Shown: one piece after another, positions 25,127 through 33,851 of the stretch
How the letters are laid out: every line of letters starts with the position of its first letter
Position numbering within the stretch: the first letter of the stretch is position 1
NCBI GenBank assembly: GCA_025360645.1
Contig: JANYBT010000044.1
Location: 1 to 64,000, forward strand
DNA: 64,000 nt
Source of the DNA: Acidobacteriaceae bacterium
GTDB taxonomy: Bacteria > Acidobacteriota > Terriglobia > Terriglobales > Acidobacteriaceae
Reading direction: 5' to 3'
The notes under the pieces: generated by a model
Seen by the model: only the letters and a program-made list of their open reading frames with translations
Database searches by the model: none
What the model was told of the DNA's origin: nothing
Position numbers and translations under genes: made by a program

Positions 25127-28100
25127 TTACATCACCGTCAGGGTCACTGTCGTGGTGTGCGTGACCCCCCCACCGGTGGCTGAGATCGTGACCGTGTAGG
25201 TCCCGGCTGCGGTCTGCTGCGTTAGCATCACTGCGGCCGAAGCCGATTTCGTTGTGTCCGCCTGCGATACCGCGGTGACCGAGACAGTTGCCGGAGTCGG
25301 TACCACCGTTGGCGGTGTATAGAGACCAGCGGTTGTGATGGTGCCTACGGTGGCATTGCCTCCCACCACCCCCGCCACTTCCCAATTCACCGCCGTGTTG
25401 GTGGTGTTGGTGACCGTCGCAGTGAACTGCTTGGTCTGCGTGGTGAACAAGGTGGCGGTTGTGGGGGTGATGGTGACCGCTACTGCCGGCGGCGGCGGAG
25501 GCGTGCTGTTGCTGGAACCACAAGCCGGCAACAGAATGAGGGGCGCGATCATCAGCGTCAGCATGAGCAGCGTTGCCCCGGTTCGGCGGCGAAGCGGCGC
25601 GCTGAAGAATATCCCGAACGCCAGTCCGAAAGCCGACATCACCAGCGCCAGCGGAGTGTGATCCGGTTGCGTACTGGCGGTGGGGACGATCCGGTTGGAG
25701 GCGTTGGGTCCATTCGTGCTGATGGTGAGCACGCTCGCGGTTCCACCCGGAGTGACGGTCGTCGGGTTGAACAAGCACGCCGCCCCGGCGGGAAGACCCG
25801 CGGTGCATGACAGAGTCACTGTGTTGGTGTTGGCGCCTCCGACGGACGCAGCCGTCACGTTGTAGCTGGCGGATTGTCCCGCGCTGACCGTGCCTTTGAT
25901 CACGCTGGTTCCCACGCTAAAGTCCGGCAGGGAAGTGAAGACCAGCGCAGCAGAATGGGTGGTTTTCGCGGTGTCGGTTCCGGTGGCGACGATATTGAAA
26001 GTCGTGGTTCGCTCGGAGGTGTCGCCGAGAGTGACGGTGAAGGTTGCGCCCACCGCGGTCGGCGTGACCGAAGACGGCGAGATGCTGCAGGTGGCCGGGT
26101 GTCCAGAGCCGCAGGTCAGGGTTACCGCGCTGCTGTAGGAGTTGATGGAAGTCAGCGTACCCGTAACCGTCGTGGTTTGATTGACCACTGCGGAAGGAGT
26201 ACCGCTGTTCAACAGCAAGGTGAAGTCCGCAACCGGTGAGGTCACATTCGCGGTGAAGGTCCTGGTCTTGGCCGAAGGATCCCCAGAGGTGGTGCCCGAG
26301 ACGGTGATTGTCGAATTCCCCAGGGTGGCGCCCGCAGCCGCAGTGATGGTCAAGGTGACGGTGACCGGTACGGTTGCAGTTGGGCTGACCGAAGCGCTGG
26401 GCGAGAAGTTGCAAGTGATGGTGGACGAACCCGCGCAGGCGAGTGCGACCGCGCCGTTAAACGACCCGGCAGCCGTCACTTGGAAGGTGCTGGAGGCCGT
26501 CGAAGTTGTGCCCTGCTGCACCTTGATGGTGCCCGGCGAGATCGCGGCCAAGTCAAAGTCCACTACGTGCAGCACGACCGCGGCATCGTGCACGGTGTTG
26601 CCGGTGTCGGAACCCACTCCGTGAACGTTGAAGTTGTAGTCGCCGGCCGTGCCCTTGGCGGTGACCGTGTAGGTTGCGCCCCCCGCCGTGGGGGTCAGTT
26701 TGGCTGGGGCCACCGAGCAAGTGCTGGGAAGCGGATTAGGATTGCCAACGCAACTCAGTGTCACCTGGCTGTTGTAGCTGTTGAGTGAAGTCAGCGTGCC
26801 GCTGAACGAAGCGGTCTGCGTGGGAAACATGGTCTGCGGCGAGTTGGAAACTGCGTTGGTGTAATCGGCGGAGGCCAGCAGATTGAATTCCCAGATACCG
26901 CGACCATACGTGGAAGCGCGCAACCTCTTCATCCCGGTCGTCTGGAAAATACGCAAAGCTGTCACCGGTGCGTTGGGCAGGTATCCGACTGCGCCCGGCG
27001 CTGGAATCGGACCGACTTCGGTCCAGGCTGGGGTCGTCCCAGTAGTCGGACTCACAAAGATGCCGACATCGGTGCCGACGTAGACGTTGGTGGCTTGCGA
27101 GTCCACCACCAGAGAGTTGACCGGCGCATCGGGTAGCGTTCCTGTCCAGTTGACCCAGGTTCCGCCCGCGTCGGTAGTCTTGAATACATGGCCCACGCCG
27201 AAGCCCATGATGCCCACATAGGCGGTTTTGCCAGTGGCATCGGACTGATCCATCGCAACCGTGGGAATGGGGAAGAATCCGGGATTGATGGAGCCGGTAA
27301 CGGCATTGAACGTCGAGGTGCCCCCCGCAGCGTTGGTGGTGACAAAAACGTTTCCGCCCACGCTGGTCAAACTGCCTGTCCCATCGGTGGTGGCCCACAC
27401 CACATTGGAGAAGCCGTTTGTGTCTTTCGGTCCACCGGCGTCCAGGCCGTGCACCAGATTGATTTCATTGCCGAAGCACCTGAAACCCGTTCCGTCAAAG
27501 TAGTCGCTCAATGCGGTAAACGCACCGCCGCCCAATCGCGGTCCCCGCCATACCCGGCAGGTGCCAATCAGAATAGCCGTAGTGGACTGCGGGTCCAGAA
27601 TATAGGGGAAGTAAAACGCACCATCGTCGCCAGCCAGATCGGTGCTGGAAATTACAGGATTCCAACTGTTTTGGCTGCAGGCAGCGCCGGCGGAGCAGTT
27701 ATTGATAACGAGGCTGCCATTGCCGCCGTCGGGGTTCGAGGTGAACCAACTGGATCCCGAGTTGGGGTCAATGGCATTGAAGCCGCCATCCCCGCCCAGC
27801 ACATTCAGCCAGCTGGTCTTGCTTCCCGCCGAAGCGGTTCCGGGAGAGCCGTTGTCTTGCGTGCCTCCCAACAATTGCGCCGGATCGGTGGGGTGAACCG
27901 AGAACGAAACGAACTCAGTCATGGAACCCAGAGTGGTGTTCAGACTGTCAAATTGATTGCTGCCAGTGCAGGCCCCGGTGGTCAGGTCCGTGAAGCCGTC
28001 GAGGGTGCGATAGATGCCGCCGTCATTCGCGAAATAACCGATCGCCTTGCCGCTGGCGATCATGAAATCCAGATGGTGCTGGTCCGGGTGCACATGCGCG

Positions 28101-29557
28101 ATTCCGCCAAAGGTCGGGGCGCATCCGTAAACGTGGGTCAGGTTCAAGAACGAGTTGGCCGAATTGGCTGTATTGTCGTTGCAGGTTGGAAAGGCGCTCG
28201 TGATCGTGCACTTGTAGAGATTGATGGTGCCGGCATAAACGTCCGTGGCCGTGGCGCCGTTGGGCACTGCAGCGATCTCCAGATTGTAGGTACCTTGCGA
28301 GATGCCACAGCCGCCCGCCTCTCCGCAACCGATAATCCCATTTTCATTCAAAGGGGTCCAGGAGCCCCCGCCGTCTAGAGACTTGTAGATGCCTCCGTCC
28401 ACCTCCGCTCCGTTGTTATCCAGGGAAATGATCCAGGTGTACATCTCGTTCCGTCCGGCGACGACTGCCGTTTCCGCCCGGTAGATGGGGCAGAGGGAAG
28501 ACGTCCCGGTGGCTGGGCATTTGGCCGCGGTCAAGGTGTTCAACGGCTGGATCGCGAGCCGGGTCCAATTGATGCCGTCGGTGGAGGAATACATGCCGTG
28601 ATAGCGCAGCCAGGCATAGAATTTTCCCGCCATCGCGTTGTAAACCACGCTGGAGACCGAACCGGGATCCACCGTAGTTCCCCCATCCTTCACGCTGGCA
28701 TACTTCCATGTCGCCCCCGCGTCTTGCGAGTAGTAGATGCCGCGGTTCAAAGTCACGGGGGTTTCTTTGCCGGTAAGGATGCCCACGTAGGCGGCTGCGG
28801 CGGCGGCCACCACCAGGTTGGGGTTCGCGGCGCTGAAGGCAATCTTGCTGAATCCGAAACCGGCGAAGGAGCGCCCATCGGCGGAAGATGTAATCAGGTT
28901 CCAGCTGCTGCCACTGTCGGTCGAACGCAGAATGCCCAAGCCGTAGTAAGAGTCCACCGAACTATTGGTCTCACCAGTGCCAACCAGCACCACGCCGGTA
29001 CCGCCGGGTTGAACCGCGATCGCGCCCACAGCCAGCGTGGCTTGGGCGTCAATCTGCGAGGTCCATACCACCGACGATGGACTAGCCGCTGCCGCGTTGG
29101 TGGATTTCCACACTCCGCCGTAAGCGCCGCCAATATACACCGTGTTGCCGGTGGAGTCGGAGGGATCGATCGCGACGGCGGTGGCACGGCCGGAAACGTC
29201 ATGATAGTCCTGGGTGCCGTCCTGGAAAGCGTCGGAGGCGAGCGGCGCGGGGCCGAGCGGGACCCATGTTGCCGTGGCGGCCGCCGGGCCCAAGCCCTTC
29301 GCACTGAAGGCCGCGAACTGCCGGGCGCGCAACGCCAGCTTCTGCTGGTGGGCGCGCAGACGCAGCGCGGCCGCAGACTGGCCCTTCACTTCGCGGCCCT
29401 TGCGGAAATACTGCTCACGCAGGTCCTCGCGATCGCGATCGTTCTCTGCAATCGAATCACGGTAAGGACTCACCTTGGAGCCTTGGGCAAGTGCTGGCGT
29501 GGAGGCGATGGCAAAAAGCAGGAGGGCGGACAAGCTGCGGAGCAGAATGCTTTTCAT
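25127..29557 (-). CDS. Giant secreted BNR/sortilin-like propeller protein with Ig-like domains and an internal lipobox
   Basis: A 1476-residue protein with signal peptide MKSILLRSLSALLLFAIASTPALAQ. Residues about 95-900 contain Asp-box/BNR-type repeats typical of sortilin or glycosidase-like propellers (GGVWKSTN, LRSTDSGSSW, YYSQDAGATW, YKSLDGGGSW, FKTTDAGGTW). Three or more Ig-like domains follow (about 905-1310). An unusual segment comes next: a first hydrophobic stretch, the basic PLRRRTG, a second hydrophobic stretch and LLPACGSSNS, resembling a lipoprotein cleavage box in the middle of a protein. A proline stretch and another Ig-like domain end in HTTTVTLTVM. Similar tails are common in acidobacterial proteins. 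The function is unknown; extracellular or envelope-associated is inferred. Confidence 0.8.
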   Translation of the reverse strand: MKSILLRSLSALLLFAIASTPALAQGSKVSPYRDSIAENDRDREDLREQYFRKGREVKGQSAAALRLRAHQQKLALRARQFAAFSAKGLGPAAATATWVPLGPAPLASDAFQDGTQDYHDVSGRATAVAIDPSDSTGNTVYIGGAYGGVWKSTNAAAASPSSVVWTSQIDAQATLAVGAIAVQPGGTGVVLVGTGETNSSVDSYYGLGILRSTDSGSSWNLITSSADGRSFAGFGFSKIAFSAANPNLVVAAAAAAYVGILTGKETPVTLNRGIYYSQDAGATWKYASVKDGGTTVDPGSVSSVVYNAMAGKFYAWLRYHGMYSSTDGINWTRLAIQPLNTLTAAKCPATGTSSLCPIYRAETAVVAGRNEMYTWIISLDNNGAEVDGGIYKSLDGGGSWTPLNENGIIGCGEAGGCGISQGTYNLEIAAVPNGATATDVYAGTINLYKCTITSAFPTCNDNTANSANSFLNLTHVYGCAPTFGGIAHVHPDQHHLDFMIASGKAIGYFANDGGIYRTLDGFTDLTTGACTGSNQFDSLNTTLGSMTEFVSFSVHPTDPAQLLGGTQDNGSPGTASAGSKTSWLNVLGGDGGFNAIDPNSGSSWFTSNPDGGNGSLVINNCSAGAACSQNSWNPVISSTDLAGDDGAFYFPYILDPQSTTAILIGTCRVWRGPRLGGGAFTALSDYFDGTGFRCFGNEINLVHGLDAGGPKDTNGFSNVVWATTDGTGSLTSVGGNVFVTTNAAGGTSTFNAVTGSINPGFFPIPTVAMDQSDATGKTAYVGIMGFGVGHVFKTTDAGGTWVNWTGTLPDAPVNSLVVDSQATNVYVGTDVGIFVSPTTGTTPAWTEVGPIPAPGAVGYLPNAPVTALRIFQTTGMKRLRASTYGRGIWEFNLLASADYTNAVSNSPQTMFPTQTASFSGTLTSLNSYNSQVTLSCVGNPNPLPSTCSVAPAKLTPTAGGATYTVTAKGTAGDYNFNVHGVGSDTGNTVHDAAVVLHVVDFDLAAISPGTIKVQQGTTSTASSTFQVTAAGSFNGAVALACAGSSTITCNFSPSASVSPTATVPVTVTLTITAAAGATLGNSTITVSGTTSGDPSAKTRTFTANVTSPVADFTLLLNSGTPSAVVNQTTTVTGTLTSINSYSSAVTLTCGSGHPATCSISPSSVTPTAVGATFTVTLGDTSERTTTFNIVATGTDTAKTTHSAALVFTSLPDFSVGTSVIKGTVSAGQSASYNVTAASVGGANTNTVTLSCTAGLPAGAACLFNPTTVTPGGTASVLTISTNGPNASNRIVPTASTQPDHTPLALVMSAFGLAFGIFFSAPLRRRTGATLLMLTLMIAPLILLPACGSSNSTPPPPPAVAVTITPTTATLFTTQTKQFTATVTNTTNTAVNWEVAGVVGGNATVGTITTAGLYTPPTVVPTPATVSVTAVSQADTTKSASAAVMLTQQTAAGTYTVTISATGGGVTHTTTVTLTVM

Positions 29558-29769
29558 GTCACTAACTTTCTGGGAGAAATCTAGAATATGACACTAAGCG
29601 CGTTGGAACCAAGAGTCAATTGGGGTGGTCACAGTTGTCTGTGACCGGGGGTGGTATTGCAGGCGCAGGCCTAAAGGCAGGTCTGGGAGAGGGGACTTGG
29701 GTCTCGCTTGAAACACGGCCAACCCTCCAGGGAATGTTAGTGCCAACCCCAAAACCCAAGCCTCAATAT

Positions 29770-30990
29770 CTACTCATAGCGCAAGGCTTCGATCGGATCC
29801 AGTCGCGCCGCCTTGCGCGCGGGGTAGAAGCCGAAGAAGATTCCGACCGCTCCCGAGAACAAAGCTGCAGCCGCAATCGCGGTGGTGGAAACCAGCACCG
29901 GCCAACCCAGAGTCTGAGTGATCAGGTACGACACGCCGATGCCGATGGCAATACCAATGCCGCCACCAATCAGGCTGAGCACGATCGCTTCAATCAGAAA
30001 CTGCTGCTGCACATCGCCTTCGGTGGCGCCGATGGCCATGCGGATACCGATCTCCCGGGTACGCTCGGTGACGGACACCAGCATGATGTTCATGATGCCG
30101 ATGCCGCCGACGATCAAAGAGATGCTGGCAATGGAAGCCAGCAACACGGTGAATAGCCGCGACTGTTGGTCGGCGAGGTCGGCCATATCCGCTAGATTAC
30201 GGACAAAGAAGTCGTCATCCGAACCCGGCCGAATGCGATGGCGGTCCCGCAACAGGGAGGCGATTTGCTGCTGGGCGATGTAACTGCCCTGGCGCGATAC
30301 CGCCGATACAATAATCCAGCGCAGCCAGGGTTGTCCGGTGATCTTCTTCTGCAGCGTGGTGATGGGGACGAAGATGTTGTCATCCTGATCGTCACCGCCC
30401 GCGGCGGAAGTCCCTTTCGTGACCAACACCCCCACCACTTTGAAGGGGAGATTATTGATGCGCATGGTCTGGCCCAGCGGGTCGGTGGCGCCGAATAGGT
30501 TCTTGCGCACGGTCTCGCCGATGACGGCGACGTTGGCCACGGATTCTCCATCCGCCTGGCTGAACGAAGCTCCCTCCTGAAACGCCCAGGTGCGAATGTC
30601 GAAGTACTGGGGTTCGGTGCCATTGACCCGGGTGTTCCAGTTGTCATTGCCGAACACTACCTGCGCGCTGGCGGTGGCTCCGGGCGCGGCCGCTTTCACT
30701 GCGGGACACTCGCGCACAATGGCCTGTTCGTCTTCGTAAATCAGGGTTTTGGTGGCCCCCCATCCCATGTGCATCCCGCCGCGCGAAATGGTGCCGGAGC
30801 CGACAAACAGCATGTTGGATCCCATCGCCGCGATCTGCTGTTGCGCCTGCGCCTGCGCTCCCTGGCCCACGCTCACCATGGCAATGACGGCAGCCACCCC
30901 AATGATGATGCCCAGCATGGTGAGCGCCGAGCGCATCTTGTTGCGGGCCAAAGCTCGCATCGCAATTCGAAGTATGGCTACGATTTCCAT
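29770..30990 (-). CDS. MacB-like ABC transporter permease
   Basis: 406 residues with the MacB/FtsX architecture: an N-terminal TM helix (RSALTMLGIIIGVAAVIAMVSVG), a large periplasmic MacB_PCD-type domain of about 240 residues, then three TM helices (TVLLASIASISLIVGGIGIMNI, FLIEAIVLSLIGGGIGIAIG, ALFSGAVGIFFGFYPARKAA) ending DPIEALRYE. ERTREIGIRMAIGAT is the usual cytoplasmic coupling sequence. The ATG at 30990 was preferred over the GTG at 31005 because GGGAGAG precedes it. It forms an operon with the ATPase and adaptor genes upstream, making a MacAB-type tripartite exporter for peptides, lipids or antimicrobials; the substrate is not evident. Here ATPase and permease are separate polypeptides, unlike E. 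coli MacB. Confidence 0.9.
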   Translation of the reverse strand: MEIVAILRIAMRALARNKMRSALTMLGIIIGVAAVIAMVSVGQGAQAQAQQQIAAMGSNMLFVGSGTISRGGMHMGWGATKTLIYEDEQAIVRECPAVKAAAPGATASAQVVFGNDNWNTRVNGTEPQYFDIRTWAFQEGASFSQADGESVANVAVIGETVRKNLFGATDPLGQTMRINNLPFKVVGVLVTKGTSAAGGDDQDDNIFVPITTLQKKITGQPWLRWIIVSAVSRQGSYIAQQQIASLLRDRHRIRPGSDDDFFVRNLADMADLADQQSRLFTVLLASIASISLIVGGIGIMNIMLVSVTERTREIGIRMAIGATEGDVQQQFLIEAIVLSLIGGGIGIAIGIGVSYLITQTLGWPVLVSTTAIAAAALFSGAVGIFFGFYPARKAARLDPIEALRYE

Positions 30991-31027
30991 AAATTTCTCT
31001 CCCACCGCGGTGCGGCCGAGTCTCGTC

Positions 31028-31813
31028 CTAATCTTCCAGGGTGGGCAGGTTTTTCAATACTTCGGAGGCCAGAGGACGGTTCTTGACCGGCGTATCATGG
31101 CGAATTCTGCCATCGCGGAACTCAATGGTCCGGGTGGCAAACTGGGAAATGTCGGGCTCGTGCGTCACCAGGACCACGGTCAGTCCCCCTAGGTTCAGGT
31201 TTTGGAACACATCCATGATCTCGACCGAGGTGCGGCTGTCGAGGTTCCCGGTGGGTTCGTCCGCCAGCAGGATGGCAGGCCGATTGACTAGGGCGCGGGC
31301 GATGGCCACGCGCTGCTGTTGTCCGCCGGAAAGCTGCGACGGGTAATGCAGCTTGCGTTCTCCCAGGCCTACCAGTTCGAGAGCTTCGTGAGCGCGCCTC
31401 TGGCCTTCGGCGTGCGTGATGTGCGCATAAAGAGTAGGCAGCTCCACGTTTTCCAACGCCGTGGTGCGCGACAGCAGGTTGAATCCCTGGAAGACAAAAC
31501 CAATTTTCTTGTTGCGGATGGAAGCCAGATCCTTCTTGCTGAAGCGCTGCACGTCAATTTCTTCCAGAAAGTACTCGCCGGAACTGAGCGTGTCGAGGCA
31601 CCCGACAATATTCATAAAGGTAGACTTACCGCTGCCGCTGGCGCCCATGATGGCGACAAACTCGCCGCGGTGGATTTCTACGTTCACGCCACGCAGGGCA
31701 TGCACGCGGGTCTCGCCCAGTTCGTAATATTTGTGGGCGTCGGCTACGCGAATGATGGCATTCGTCGCCGGCGCCTGTGCCGGGTGCGTGTCGGGTTGGG
31801 AAATGGTTGCCAT
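31028..31813 (-). CDS. MacB/LolD-type ABC transporter ATP-binding protein
   Basis: 261 residues. Walker A is GASGSGKST, the signature is LSGGQQQR, Walker B is ILLADEPTG and the H-loop is VTHEP. YYELGETRVHALRGV near the N-terminus is typical of the LolD/MacB/FtsE group. It energises the permease encoded 37 bp downstream. The ATG at 31813 lies 3 bp after the stop of the adaptor gene, so the three genes form one operon in the order adaptor, ATPase, permease. Confidence 0.93.
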   Translation of the reverse strand: MATISQPDTHPAQAPATNAIIRVADAHKYYELGETRVHALRGVNVEIHRGEFVAIMGASGSGKSTFMNIVGCLDTLSSGEYFLEEIDVQRFSKKDLASIRNKKIGFVFQGFNLLSRTTALENVELPTLYAHITHAEGQRRAHEALELVGLGERKLHYPSQLSGGQQQRVAIARALVNRPAILLADEPTGNLDSRTSVEIMDVFQNLNLGGLTVVLVTHEPDISQFATRTIEFRDGRIRHDTPVKNRPLASEVLKNLPTLED

Positions 31814-31816
31814 AAA

Positions 31817-33196
31817 CTATCGCCTCGCCGGAGTGGCTGCCGCGCCCGGCGGTCGGCCGCCACTACTGGCCGTCATCGCGCCGGTCACCAGGTTATCGCC
31901 GTCATTGAGGCTGCCCTTCAATACCTGCGCTACTTCGGTAAGGGTGTGGTCGGTAATTCCGGTGCGGATGCGCACCGGCTCCAGCGTCTTATCGTCGCGC
32001 AGCTTCCAGATCACGGCGACATCAAGCCGGGGAGTTCGCGGCCCGCCCGCTTCGTTGCCTGCGGAAGCGTTTTGCGCGCGCGATTGCTTGCCGGCTGCGC
32101 CGGCAGACCCGCCCTCGGGCGCGGCCGCTCGCGCGCTCTCGTCTCCGCTATCCAATCCGTACTTCTTGTAAAGCGCCCGGATTTCGTCCGCCTTCAGGTC
32201 GGGCTTGTAACGCACCGCGGCATTGGGGACGCGCAGCGCATCCGCCGCATTGGCCACTGGAATCGTGATGTAGGCGGTCATGCCAGGGAAAAGCTTGAGA
32301 TCGGGATTGTCGAAGTCGATCACCGTGTTGTAGGTGACCACGTTCTGCACTACGGTCGCGTTGAGGCGCACTTGTGAGACTTTTCCCGAGAAGCTGTCTT
32401 TGGGAAATGCGTCCACCTTGAACAAAACCGGCTGGCCGGGACGGATCATGCCCACGTCAGACTCGTCGGTGTTGGTATACACCTGCATCTTGGTCAAATC
32501 CTGTGCGATGGTGAACAGGGTGGGCGCTTGCAATGAGGCTGCCACGGTCTGGCCAACATCCACGTTGCGGGCAATCACCGTGCCGTCGATGGGAGCATGG
32601 ATGGTGGTGTAGTTGAGATTGGTTTGCGCCACCGAGACCGCAGCTTCATTCTGGGTGACCTGCGCCAGCGCCTGTGTGATCTGGGCTTTGGCCGCGGACA
32701 CGCCTGCCACCGAAGAGTCGGCATTGGCTCTGGCCAGATCGAGTTGCTGAGGGCTCATCACCCCCGCTTTCGCCAGACCGTCGGTGCGCTCGAAATCTGC
32801 TTTGGCTTGTAAAGCTGTGGCCGCCGCTTTCTCCAAATTGGCTCGCGCGGCAGCGAGATTGGCCTGTGCATTCGCCAGGTTGGCTTTCGCCTGCAGCATG
32901 GTTCCGTCAAACAAGGCGGGGTCAATCTGCGCCACTACTTGACCCTTCTTCACCCGGGAATTGAAGTCTACGAAGAGTTTGGAGATGGTGCCAGAAACCT
33001 GCGATCCTACTTGGACCGTGGTCACCGCGTTGATGGTCCCGGTGGCCTCCACCACTTGGCGGATGGAACCGCGATCGGCTTTGACCGTGAAGTATTGCGG
33101 CTTGTCGTTGCCTTTGACCACGAACGACGCGGAGACCGCGATGAGGATGACGATGACAACGACGAACAAAACCACAGCCCAGCGGCGTTTAAACAT
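31817..33196 (-). CDS. Periplasmic adaptor (MacA/HlyD-type membrane fusion protein)
   Basis: 459 residues with an N-terminal membrane anchor (WAVVLFVVVIVILIAVSASFVV). The lipoyl/barrel-sandwich halves are visible at GSQVSGTISKLFVDFNSRVKKGQVVAQIDP and TTIHAPIDGTVIARNVDVGQTV, separated by a long Ala/Gln-rich coiled-coil hairpin (about residues 100-190). Beta-barrel and membrane-proximal regions follow. A low-complexity insert rich in Gly, Ala and Ser (about 350-390) interrupts the C-terminal part, and the tail is GGRPPGAAATPARR. It links the MacB-type exporter to an outer-membrane channel, whose gene is not in this window. The start ATG at 33196 has only a weak GGA upstream. Confidence 0.9.
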   Translation of the reverse strand: MFKRRWAVVLFVVVIVILIAVSASFVVKGNDKPQYFTVKADRGSIRQVVEATGTINAVTTVQVGSQVSGTISKLFVDFNSRVKKGQVVAQIDPALFDGTMLQAKANLANAQANLAAARANLEKAAATALQAKADFERTDGLAKAGVMSPQQLDLARANADSSVAGVSAAKAQITQALAQVTQNEAAVSVAQTNLNYTTIHAPIDGTVIARNVDVGQTVAASLQAPTLFTIAQDLTKMQVYTNTDESDVGMIRPGQPVLFKVDAFPKDSFSGKVSQVRLNATVVQNVVTYNTVIDFDNPDLKLFPGMTAYITIPVANAADALRVPNAAVRYKPDLKADEIRALYKKYGLDSGDESARAAAPEGGSAGAAGKQSRAQNASAGNEAGGPRTPRLDVAVIWKLRDDKTLEPVRIRTGITDHTLTEVAQVLKGSLNDGDNLVTGAMTASSGGRPPGAAATPARR

Positions 33197-33397
33197 TCCA
33201 GTTGCACAGTCCTTTTAGGAAATCGCGAGCCACAGAAAAGTACTCTTCTATAATTTCACAAAACCGGCTGGCGATGCGGAAGTGCGGCCGGGTTTACCAA
33301 GTTTTACAATTGGCGGGGCGACGCAAGGCTGGTTCCCGCTGGCCCAGCTTATCGCGGAACGCGGCTAAGCCCAGGCTGCGAAAAGGTGATAATCGTA

Positions 33398-33426
33398 TTG
33401 ACAACGCGTATCGATACGACTAAAAA
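33398..33426 (+). promoter_or_regulatory. Promoter of the molybdate regulator with an operator-like palindrome in its spacer
   Basis: TTGACA (33398-33403), a 17-nt spacer and TAAAAA (33421-33426). The spacer contains the perfect 12-bp palindrome CGTATCGATACG (33407-33418). Further CGTAT copies lie at 33394-33398 and 33427-33431. Transcription would start at about 33433, one base before the ATG at 33434, so the mRNA may be leaderless. The placement suggests repression or autoregulation by the encoded regulator. Confidence 0.6.
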
Positions 33427-33433
33427 CGTATTT

Positions 33434-33847
33434 ATGGTGGAGCGCCTGCTCAAGCCTCGCGAAGCTGCCCAGGTCTTGGGCGTCAGTTATCCGGCCCTGA
33501 AGCAATGGCTGTATCACGGCAAGGTGAAGAGCGTGAAGACCCCGGGCGGGCACCATCGTATTCCCCAGGCCGAACTGGATCGCTACTTGCACCGTGCGGG
33601 CAAAAAACCCGGGCCAGGGGTGCGCGCCGGCTTCCGAAGCATCAGCGGGCGCAACCAGTTGGTGGGCCGGATTGTCGAAGTCAAGACCAGCGGGCTAATG
33701 GGGCAGGTGGTGATCTCCATTGGTGGACAGCACATCACTTCGCTGATCTCCGCCGACGCCGTCCATGAGATGGGATTGAAGCGCGGGCAGACCGCTACGG
33801 CGCTGATCAAAGCCACCGAGGTAATGATCATTCGAGTAGGAGAATAG
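33434..33847 (+). CDS. Molybdate-responsive HTH-TOBE (Mop-type) regulator
   Basis: 137 residues from the ATG at 33434, or 153 if the GTG at 33386 is used; the promoter position favours 33434. The N-terminal half is an excisionase/MerR-like helix-turn-helix (LKPREAAQVLGVSYPALKQW, TPGGHHRIPQAELDRYL). The C-terminal half (about 75-137) is a single TOBE/Mop domain: GRNQLVGRIVEVKTSGLMGQVVISIGGQHITSLIS ending IKATEVMIIRVGE. Mop domains bind molybdate or tungstate oxyanions. The gene directly precedes modABC, so it most likely senses molybdate and controls this operon, replacing the larger ModE of proteobacteria. Confidence 0.85.
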   Translation: MVERLLKPREAAQVLGVSYPALKQWLYHGKVKSVKTPGGHHRIPQAELDRYLHRAGKKPGPGVRAGFRSISGRNQLVGRIVEVKTSGLMGQVVISIGGQHITSLISADAVHEMGLKRGQTATALIKATEVMIIRVGE

Positions 33848-33851
33848 TCGA

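Noticed and set aside
25017-25808. A 264-codon N-terminal extension of lhgO
   Set aside because: It overlaps the 3' end of the propeller gene in another frame and translates to His/Arg-rich sequence; the FAD-binding fold starts only after 25016.
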